Of a stretch of 64,000 bases of DNA, positions 50,795-60,338 are shown one piece after another; positions within the stretch are counted from its first letter, which is position 1; each line of letters begins with the position of its first letter. The notes under the pieces are model-generated. The model ran no database searches. It saw nothing but the letters and a program-made list of their open reading frames with translations, and had not been told where the DNA came from. The stretch spans positions 9,637,354 through 9,701,353 of the forward strand of contig OU696577.1 of the NCBI GenBank assembly GCA_916048095.2, written 5' to 3'. A program made the position numbers and the translations under genes. This DNA comes from Sacculina carcini (lineage: Eukaryota > Arthropoda > Thecostraca > Sacculinidae).

Positions 50795-51275
50795 TCGGTG
50801 TGTTTATGTGTATGAATGTGTATGTGTGTAGGTATGAATGTGTTTGTGTAGATATGAATGTGTTTGTGTATGAATGTGTGTGTGTGTTTGTGTGCTTATG
50901 TGTATGTGTGTTTATGTGTAGTAAAGTGTATGTGTGTAGATATGAATGTGTGTGTATGAATGTGTATGTGTGTGTATGAATGTGTATGTATGTATATATG
51001 AATGTGTATGTATGTATATATGAATGTGTATGTGTGTAGATATAAATGTGTATGTGTGTAGATATAAATGTGTATGTGTGTAGATATAAATGTGTATGTG
51101 TAGATATGAATGTATGTGTGTATGTGCATGTGTGTGTATTGTATGTGTATGTGTTTGTGTGTGTAGACATAAATGAGTGAGTGTGTATGTGTGTAGATAT
51201 GAATGTGTTTGTGTGTGTGTGTGTAGATATGAATGTGTTTGTGTGTGTAGACATAAATGAGTGTGTACAGTGTAC
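50795..51275 (+). repeat. GTGTGTAGATATGAATGTGT minisatellite
   Basis: Irregular units of about 18–24 bp, TGTGTGTAGATATRAATGTGTA with variants, ending in an ACAGTGTACAGTGTGTGG piece. Frames on both strands are artefacts. The next 150 bp (51290–51440) are GC-rich with an open plus-strand frame (LEVVLERLVTTTPPLLSRRL) that could be an exon, but no family is recognised. Confidence 0.7.
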
Positions 51276-51289
51276 AGTGTGTGGATTAG

Positions 51290-52530
51290 AGGTTGTGTTG
51301 GAACGCCTCGTGACGACAACGCCGCCGCTGCTTTCTCGCCGTCTCCCGCATAATCCTGCCGCGTGCATTTCTCATGGGCGTGCAGCGTGATGAGGCTGGC
51401 CATCGCTGGCTGCATTCACCACTGCCACGACGCTCACGCTGATCAACCAGCGCCGAAAATAACACGCCGGCGTCCGCTGCTTTTTGCCGGGGCGGCGGCG
51501 TCGTCCCTGTGACACGCTTTCATTTGTCGCGAGCAAGAGAGAGGCCAGAGGGAGGGCAGGAAAGAGTTTGGGAGTCGTGACGTCATGTCAGCTGTTCTTT
51601 GTTTGGATTGTGAGTGCGCGCGCGGCGTCCTCCCCCATCATCCCTTACCCATCCCCCACGCCCCTCTTCTCGTTTGCCCTGCTATAACAGCCAAACTTGA
51701 TGCGCTGCCGAACTAGAGTGTTTTTTTTATCAGACTAGAAGACTGTTATACCTGTATCTATACTGGCGTTGATCTTGTGCAGGAATAATTATTTTGTGAT
51801 TTAAAACAAGAAATCATCATGCAATTTGTGGATAAGTTTTTTTACAACTGGATAAGTATTTACTCAAATAGTGGAAGCTCAAACATCAGGCTACCACTGA
51901 TTACAAACAAACAAACCATGTATTTGGTATAGCGCACTAATTTGCAAAGGCGCGAAAACGTACAAAGTAGAGCAAAATGAGGTGTAAAAAGTGATAGGGG
52001 CTCAAAAAGAACAAAATTATATGAGCTGAAGTGAAAAGGCACAAAAAATATCAAGAGCAGGAAATATATACAACAATCAAGAAGATCAAGAAAATATATA
52101 CAGCGCATTACCACTTGTACCACTAATACCATTCACAATACCACTTATTACCACGTATACTATTAACTTTACCACTCATTACCACTCTTTTTACCACCTA
52201 TTACCACTCGTTGCTCAAAATTAGCCGTTTTTGCAGCCACAGTTTGGCTAATTTTGCGATCTGGCATCCCGTTGTCACCGGATGCTGCCAAACACCGGGG
52301 CAGGTGTTCCCCTGGCTCATAAAGCGAGCTGCGCGCGCGTCTCGTGTGTGAATAACATCATGGGGCCGCGTCCTCGGCGTCCCCGCGTCCCAGGGACTCC
52401 AGCCGTGTATCCGCCCCATTGAAATAGCAGTAGCGTGCGCATTCACGCACGAATTCAGGCGCGCAGGCGGTCGGCACAGACAGGGCAGGCCAGGTGAAAA
52501 ACGACCCGCTTCACAAACAGCCACATGTCA
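51290..52530. other. Two GC-rich, CpG-containing islands of unknown role
   Basis: 51290–51680 and 52240–52510 are GC- and CpG-rich compared with the flanking AT-rich DNA and could be promoter or exon material. They hold open frames on both strands without recognisable domains. Between them, 52090–52210 repeats TTACCAC motifs (ACCACTTGTACCACTAATACC...). Confidence 0.3.
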
Positions 52531-52729
52531 TCCGAGATGTGAAAGCAAAAATGGGCAGTAAATAATTGTGCGCTGCTGATTACGGGCGTGCATTATAGAA
52601 TATGATATGAATACTGATACAGCGGCCAGATTAGCACTGATTTTACTGTTCTCACTGTTCTGTTCTGTTCTCACTATTCTCACTGTTATATTTGGCAACC
52701 AACAATCCTTATTTCAAATGTTACACGAT

Positions 52730-52820
52730 TTAAGATGTAATATGATGCTCTATGATGATGCTAATATGATGCTGATGTAATATAATGCTGATGTAATATG
52801 ATGCTGATGTAATATGAATA
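52730..52820 (+). repeat. 18-bp ATGATGCTGATGTAATAT tandem repeat
   Basis: About four copies of an 18-bp unit, GATGCTGATGTAATATAA with variants. The surrounding 52530–53580 is unique and AT-rich; no gene is seen before CHCHD3. Confidence 0.75.
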
Positions 52821-53581
52821 CTAATTTGTTAGTATTTAACTAATCTTATTAGTTGTCTAGCCTAACCGCCGTAATTCAATTTCTAGCTATATGCTGGTTC
52901 GTTTTGAGATGAGAAAAAGTAATTGTACTCAACAATAATATTTGTTTTATCAAGAAAATAGACATTATACCAAGACAATTATACATTATACAAATGCTCC
53001 AAATATTTTGCTTCAAGGTACACTATCGGATAACCCCTCAAAAGCAAGCAAAATTGTTTTAATATTGTTGATATGTAAACTATAAAAAAATTTGGTGAAG
53101 TATATATATTCCATTTAGTAAGTTATTTCACGGTTGCTACTTGAGGCATAATCAAGTAACCTGCGTTGATTACTGCGCACTGTCTCATGAGTTTTCGCTG
53201 TTGTGTCTTGAGAGAGGTTTGTGTGAAAAATACGTGCAATTTCATTTTTGGTGGGTTCGGCGAACACATATTGATTCAAGTAGCGTACGTATAAGAACGT
53301 ATGTGATTTATTCCTTAAGTCTTAGCCATGTTTACAGCGAGGAATATACTCGCAGAAACTGAGCTGCGGCTGACACAGCAAAAACTGGCGTAAAATTGCT
53401 AGTGTTTTTTGTTAAATTATTAATACACAGGCAAAATCACATTTCTTAAGCTGTTGGCTGACTATTTTAACTACTGACAATTCGGTGACGTTCTTTAAAA
53501 CCGTTCTCTCCGCGCTCACCAAATACCAATTCCGTGTCGTTCTACTCTCCGTTTTTTGTGTGTCTAGTGGAACGGGGCGTC

Positions 53582-56500
53582 ATGGGCGGTTCTGTTAGCT
53601 CGTCCCGCATGACGGTCGATAATGAAAACGTTGAAAATGTAATTACGGTGAGTGCAAATCTCTCTGTTCTTCTCTAATTCTTTTTTCTTGAAACTTTGTT
53701 CCATTTATTTTGTTTTATTATCGCTCTACTTCTAATTAATGTCCCCTGCATGCTCGCCGTATGATATGCAGGTGGAATTCATACGCATACATTATCCTCT
53801 TTGTGTGAGTGTGTGCTTATATATACTTTGTCTCTATGCCACATTGTGCAGATATCCGAGTCTGTGGTGGAGCTAATTCGCGACGACCTGAAAAACGCGC
53901 AGTCGCCGCCCGCCGGTGACCTTTCAGCTGGCACCTCTCAAGCATCACCATTGCCTCCACCCGCCGCCGCCACGCCGGCAGATGGCGCCACAAGTGTTGA
54001 TTCAGCGTCATCATCGGCGGGCGCAAGTGATGATGGCGCGGCGTCGTGGGCGTTCTCGCCCGAGGCGGTGATGACAGTGGTGCGAATGCGGCAGGAGCGC
54101 GAGACGGCCCTGCAACAGCTGGACGCTGAGTGGCGCCAACGACTGGCCGCAGTCGAGCAGCAGCAGCGCCATCTACCGGCACTGGCCGACAAGGCGTTCT
54201 GTGAGGCGGCGCACGACACGCGCCAACTGTTCACCAGCACCGCCTCCGTCAATAACCAGTGTGTGCACTGTCAGGTGTGTGTCAGTGTGTTATTCAGGTG
54301 TGTGTCAGTGTGTCATTCAGGTGTGTGTCAGTGTGTTATTCAGGTGTGTCAGTGTGTTATTCAGGTGTGTCATTGTGTCATTCAGGTGTGTCAGTGTGTT
54401 ATTCAGGTGTGTGTCAGTGTGTTATTCAGGTGTGTCATTGTGTCATTCAGGTGTGTCAGTGTGTTATTCAGGTGTATCAGTGTGTCATTCAGGTGTGTCA
54501 GTGTGTTATTCAGGTGTGTGTCAGTGTGTCATTCAGGTGTGTCAGTGTGTCATTCAGGTGTGTCAGTGTGTTATTCAGGTGTGTCAGTGTGTTATTCAGG
54601 TGTGTGTCAGTGTGTCATTCAGGTGTGTGTCAGTGTGTTATTCAGGTGTGTGTCAGTGTGTCATTCAGGTGTGTCAGTGTGTTATTCAGGTGTGTGTCAG
54701 TGTGTCATTCAGGTGTGTCAGTGTGTTATTCAGGTGTGTGTCAGTGTGTTATTCAGGTGTGTGTCAGTGTGTTATTCAGGTGTGTGTCAGTGTGTCATTC
54801 AGGTGTGTCAGTGTGTCATTCAGGTGTGTGTCAGTGTGTTATTCAGGTGTGTGTCAGTGTGTTATTCAGGTGTGTGTCAGTGTGTTATTCAGGTGTGTGT
54901 CAGTGTGACATTCAGGTGTGTCAGTGTGTCATTCAGGTGTATCAGTGTGTTATTCAGGTGTGTCAGTGTGACATTCAGGTGTGTGTCAGTGTGTCATTCA
55001 GGTGTGTCAGTGTGTCATTCAGGTGTATGTGTCAGTGTGTCAGTCTGTGTTATTCAGGTGTATCAGTGTGTCATTCAGGTGTGTCAGTGTGTCATTCAGG
55101 TGTGTCAGTGTGTTATTCAGGTGTGTGTCAGTGTGTCATTTAGGTGTGTGTCATTTAGGTGTGTGTCAGTGTGTTATTCAGGTGTGTGTCAGTGTGTTAT
55201 TCAGGTGTGTCAGTGTGTTATTCAGGTGTGTGTCAGTGTGTCATTCAGGTGTGTCATTCAGGTGTGTGTCAGTGTGTCATTTAGGTGTGTGTCAGTGTGT
55301 TATTCAGGTGTGTGTCAGTGTGTTATTCAGGTGTGTGTCAGTGTGTCATTCAGGTGTGTGTCAGTGTGTCATTCAGGTGTGTGTCAGTGTGTCATTCAGG
55401 TGTGTCAGTGTGTCATTCAGGTGTATGTGTCAGTGTGTCATTCAGGTGTGTGTCAGTCTGTGTTATTCAGGTGTATCAGTGTGTCATTCAGGTGTGTCAG
55501 TGTGTCATTCAGGTGTGTCAGTGTGTTATTCAGGTGTGTCAGTGTGTCATTCAGGTGTGTGTCAGTGTGTTATTCAGGTGTGTATCAGTGTGTTATTCAG
55601 GTGTGTGTCAGTGTGTTATTCAGGTGTGTCAGTGTCATTCAGGTGTGTGTCAGTGTGTTATTCAGGTGTGTGTCAGTGTGACATTCAGGTGTGTCAGTGT
55701 GTCATTCAGGTGTATGTCAGTGTGTCATTCAGGTGTGTGTCAGTGTGTTATTCAGGTGTGTATCAGTGTGTCATTCAGGTGTGTGTCAGTCTGTGTTATT
55801 CAGGTGTATCAGTGTGTCATTCAGGTGTGTCAGTGTGTCATTCAGGTGTGTCAGTGTGTTATTCAGGTGTGTCAGTGTGTCATTCAGGTGTGTGTCAGTG
55901 TGTTATTCAGGTGTGTCAGTGTGTCATTCAGGTGTGTCAGTGTGTCATTCAGGTGTGTCAGTGTGTCATTCAGGTGTGTCAGTGTGTCATTCAGGTGTGT
56001 CAGTGTGTCATTCAGGTGTGTCAGTGTGTCATTCAGATGTGTGTCAGTGTGTCATTCAGGTGTGTGTCAGTGTGTTATTCAGGTGTGTCAGTGTGTTATT
56101 CAGGTGTGTGTCAGTGTGTTATTCAGGTGTGTGTCAGTGTGTCATTCAGGTGTGTCAGTGTGTTATTCAGGTGTGTCAGTGTGTTATTCAGGTGTGTGTC
56201 AATGTGTCATTCAGGTGTGTGTCAGTGTGTCATTCAGGTGTGTGTCAGTGTGTTATTCAGGTGTGTGTCAGTGTGTTATTCAGGTGTGTCAGTGTGTTAT
56301 TCAGGTGTGTCAGTGTGTCATTCAGGTGTGTGTCAATGTGTTATTCAGGTGTGTCAGTGTGTCATTCAGGTGTGTGTCAGTGTGTTATTCAGGTGTGTCA
56401 GTGTGTCATTCAGGTGTGTCAGTGTGTTATTCAGGTGTGTGTCAGTGTGTCATTCAGGTGTATCAGTGTGTCATACAGGTGTGTCAGTGTGTCATTCAGG

Positions 56501-59500
56501 TGTGTGTCAGTGTGTTATTCAGGTGTGTGTCAGTGTGTCATTCAGGTGTATCAGTGTGTCATTCAGGTGTGTGTCAGTGTGTTATTCAGGTGTGTGTCAG
56601 TGTGTCATTCAGGTGTGTGTCAGTGTGTCATTCAGGTGTATCAGTGTGTCATACAGGTGTGTCAGTGTGTCATTCAGGTGTGTGTCAGTGTGTTATTCAG
56701 GTGTGTGTCAGTGTGTCATTCAGGTGTGTCAGTGTGTCATTCAGGTGTGTGTCAGTGTGTTATTCAGGTGTGTTATTCAGGTGTGTCAGTGTGTCATTCA
56801 GGTGTGTGTGTCAGTGTGTCATTCAGGTGTGTCAGTGTGTTATTCAGGTGTGTTATTCAGGTGTGTCAGTGTGTCATTCAGGTGTGTCAGTGTGTTATTC
56901 AGGTGTGTCAGTGTGTTATTCAGGTGTGTCAGTGTGTCATTCAGGTGTGTCAGTGTGTCATTCAGGTGTGTGTCAGTGTGTTATTCAGGTGTGTGTCAGT
57001 GTGTTATTCAGGTGTGTGTCAGTGTGTCATTCAGGTGTGTCAGTGTGTCATTCAGGTGTGTGTCAGTGTGTTATTCAGGTGTGTCAGTGTGTCATTCAGG
57101 TGTGTCAGTGTGTCATTCAGGTGTGTGTCAGTGTGTTATTCAGGTGTATCAGTGTGTTATTCAGGTGTGTCAGTGTGTCATACAGGTGTGTCAGTGTGTT
57201 ATTCAGGTGTGTGTCAGTGTGTCATTCAGGTGTGTGTCAGTGTGTTATTCAGGTGTGTGTCAGTGTGTTATTCAGGTGTGTCAGTGTGTTATTCAGGTGT
57301 GTGTCAGTGTGTCATTCAGGTGTGTGTCAGTGTGTTATTCAGGTGTATCAGTGTGTTATTCAGGTGTGTGTCAGTGTGTCATTCAGGTGTGTGTCAGTGT
57401 GTCATTCAGGTGTGTGTGTCAGTGTGTTATTCAGGTGTGTCAGTGTGTTATTCAGGTGTGTGTCAGTGTGTTATTCAGGTGTGTCAGTGTGTCATTCAGG
57501 TGTGTCATTCAGGTGTGTGTCAGTGTGACATTCAGGTGTGTCAGTGTGTTATTCAGGTGTGTGTCAGTGTGACATTCAGGTGTGTGTCAGTGTGTTATTC
57601 AGGTGTGTCAGTGTGTTATTCAGGTGTGTCAGTGTGTCATTCAGGTGTGTGTCAGTGTGTTATTCAGGTGTGTCAGTGTGTCATTCAGGTGTATCAGTGT
57701 GTTATTCAGGTGTGTCAGTGTGTCATTCAGGTGTGTCAGTGTGTCATTCAGGTGTGTGTCAGTGTGTTATTCAGGTGTATCAGTGTGTTATTCAGGTGTG
57801 TCAGTGTGTCATACAGGTGTGTCAGTGTGTTATTCAGGTGTGTCAGTGTGTTATTCAGGTGTGTGTCAGTGTGTTATTCAGGTGTGTGTCAGTGTGTTAT
57901 TCAGGTGTGTGTCAGTGTGTCATTCAGGTGTGTCAGTGTGTCATTCAGGTGTGTCAGTGTGTTATTCAGGTGTATCAGTGTGTTATTCAGGTGTGTCAGT
58001 GTGTCATTCAGGTGTGTGTCAGTGTGTCATTCAGGTGTGTGTGTCAGTGTGTTATTCAGGTGTGTGTCAGTGTGTTATTCAGGTGTGTGTCAGTGTGTCA
58101 TTCAGGTGTGTCAGTGTGTTATTCAGGTGTGTGTCAGTGTGTTATTCAGGTGTGTGTCAGTGTGTTATTCAGGTGTGTCAGTGTGTTATTCAGGTGTGTC
58201 AGTGTGTCATTCAGGTGTGTGTCAGTGTGTCATTCAGGTGTGTGTGTCAGTGTGTTATTCAGGTGTGTGTCAGTGTGTCATTCAGGTGTGTCAGTGTGTT
58301 ATTCAGGTGTGTGTCAGTGTGTTATTCAGGTGTGTGTCAGTGTGTTATTCAGGTGTGTGTGTCAGTGTGTTATTCAGGTGTGTGTGTCAGTGTGTTATTC
58401 AGGTGTGTCAGTGTGTTATTCAGGTGTGTCAGTGTGTCATTCAGGTGTGTGTCAGTGTGTCATTCAGGTGTGTGTGTCAGTGTGTCATTCAGGTGTGTCA
58501 GTGTGTCATTCAGGTGTGTGTGTCAGTGTGTTATTCAGGTGTGTGTCAGTGTGTTATTCAGGTGTGTGTCAGTGTGTCATTCAGGTGTGTGTGTCAGTGT
58601 GTCATTCAGGTGTGTCAGTGTGTTATTCAGGTGTGTGTCAGTGTGTTATTCAGGTGTGTCAGTGTGTTATTCAGGTGTGTGTCAGTGTGACATTCAGGTG
58701 TGTCAGTGTGTCATTCAGGTGTGTCAGTGTGTCATTCAGGTGTGTGTCAATGTGTTATTCAGGTGTGTGTCAGTGTGTTATTCAGGTGTGTGTGTCAGTG
58801 TGTCATTCAGGTGTGTGTCAGTGTGTCATTCAGGTGTGTGTCAGTGTGTTATTCAGGTGTGTGTGTCAATGTGTTATTCAGGTGTGTGTCAGTGTGTTAT
58901 TCAGGTGTGTCAGTGTGTCATTCAGGTGTGTGTCAGTGTGTTATTCAGGTGTGTGTCAGTGTGTTATTCAGGTGTGTGTCAATGTAAGTGTATCATTGTG
59001 CCAATGTATCAGTGTGTCAATGTATCACACTGATACAGGTATGTGTGTGTGTGTCATTTAGGTGTGTCAGTGTGTCATTTAGGTGTGTCAGTGTGTCATT
59101 TAGGTGTGTCAGTGTGTCATTTAGGTGTGTCAGTGTGTCATTCAGGTGTGTATCAGTGTGTCATTCAGGTGTGTCAGTGTGTCATTCAGGTGTGTGTCAG
59201 TGTGTCATTCAGGTGTGTCAGTGTGTCATTCAGGTGTGTCAGTGTGTTATTCAGGTGTGTGTCAGTGTGTTATTCAGGTGTGTGTCAGTCTGTCATTCAG
59301 GTGTGTCAGTGTGTTATTCAGGTGTGTCAGTGTGTCATTCAGGTGTGTCAGTGTGTCATTCAGGTGTGTATCAGTGTGTCATTCAGGTGTGTCAGTGTGT
59401 TATTCAGGTGTGTGTCAGTCTGTGTTATTCAGGTGTGTCAGTGTGTCATTCAGGTGTGTGTCAGTGTGTTATTCAGGTGTGTCAGTGTGTCATTCAGGTG

Positions 59501-60034
59501 TGTGTCAGTGTGTCATTCAGGTGTGTGTCAGTGTGACATTCAGGTGTGTCAGTGTGTCATTCAGGTGTGTCAGTGTGTTATTCAGGTGTGTGTCAATGTA
59601 AGTGTATCATTGTGTCAATTTGTCACACTGATACAGGTATGTGTGTGTGTGTCAGTGTGTAATTGTGACAATGCGTCAGTGATTACTCTGATTAATCTCA
59701 GGTGTTTTTCTGTGGCTGCCAGGAGAGCGTAACCTCGTGCTACTTGAAGAACTCTGGTCGTCCCCTGCTCTGCGATCAAGAAGTTCAAAAATTCGCCGAC
59801 TGTGTCAAACAGGCACGAACGGTGAGCAGAACTTTGCTCAAGAATTACTAGAAAAAACAGCGCATTTATCATATAGATTCTCTCTGAATCGTTATCATAT
59901 ATGTGTGCGTATATGTGCCATTATACATATTGCACTTACGGATATTATATTCCAACTTAGCGGGACGGTAGCGTATCAGCACCAACTGTACGTGTTTGTA
60001 TGTCTGTGTGTTTCAGAGTCTGTTGGCGAGCTAG
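53582..60034 (+). CDS. CHCHD3: MICOS subunit CHCHD3/MIC19 (4 exons)
   Basis: Exons 53582–53647, 53852–54274, 59723–59821 and 60017–60034 (TAG), all phase 0, encode 201 residues (human has 227). The N-terminus MGGSVSSSRMT keeps the N-myristoylation signal (Gly2). ENVENVITISESVVELIRDD matches the family start. Residues 38–92 are Pro/Ala/Ser-rich, and 93–150 form a charged helix (MRQERETALQQLDAEWRQRL). The CHCH domain has the twin CX9C: C159–C169 and C180–C190, spaced as in human CHCHD3. The first pair forms only if exon 3 starts at 59723 (GCTGCCAG|GAGAGC), which fixes that acceptor. The last exon adds SLLAS, matching the short human tail. The protein sits on the inner mitochondrial membrane facing the intermembrane space and supports cristae junctions. 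An extra cysteine (C162) lies between the first pair. Confidence 0.93.
54275..59655 (+). repeat. 5.4-kb satellite of donor-like CAG|GTGTGT units in CHCHD3 intron 2
   Basis: Starts at the first base of the intron. Units are (GT)3–5, CAGTGTG, then TTATTCAG, TCATTCAG or ACATTCAG: 21, 23 or 25 bp, over 200 copies. Each unit begins with GT and ends with CAG, so each joint reads CAG|GTGTGT like the genuine exon 2 donor (CTGTCAG|GTGTGTGTCAG). At 58981–59050 and again at 59595–59650 the array is interrupted by the same piece (AATGTAAGTGTATCATTGTG ... CACTGATACAGGTATGTG), 614 bp apart, showing block duplication. A few units read TCATTTAG (around 55140, 55270 and 59055–59120). No stop occurs in long stretches of all three frames, so the 500–999-codon frames here are not genes. 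Confidence 0.96.
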
Positions 60035-60055
60035 TGGGCGTTCGCTTTCAACCAA

Positions 60056-60093
<38 letters not shown>

Positions 60094-60338
60094 GGAATAT
60101 TGCTGTAATCACGCCAACGCAAAATGGTGCTGCATAATGGATTTGGCAAATTGCCTGTACATTTGGCGAACGCTAGCGTGTCTGTCTGTCTGTGTGTGTG
60201 TGTGAACATATGACAAGACAATTGAGTGTGTAGAAAGAAAGTCAAGCCAACGCAAGCGGTTTTCAGTTATTATCACAACTTGCCCTCGATACAAACACAA
60301 AACACACACACTAACACTAACACTAGATATGGATGCAG

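Noticed and set aside
52201..52524. 107-codon minus-strand gene
   Set aside because: Its start would be GTG, there is no recognisable domain, and the frame is a by-product of a GC-rich patch.
54981..59061. Open frames of 483–999 codons across 54.2–59.7 kb
   Set aside because: They are repeat translations: units of 21/23/25 bp contain no stop in long runs of all plus frames. Conserved CHCHD3 exons flank the region as an intron.
59700..59722. CHCHD3 exon 3 starting at 59701 (VFFCGCQES...)
   Set aside because: The AG at 59699–59700 is usable, but only the start at 59723 gives the CX9C spacing (C159–C169) and the correct distance to the second pair.
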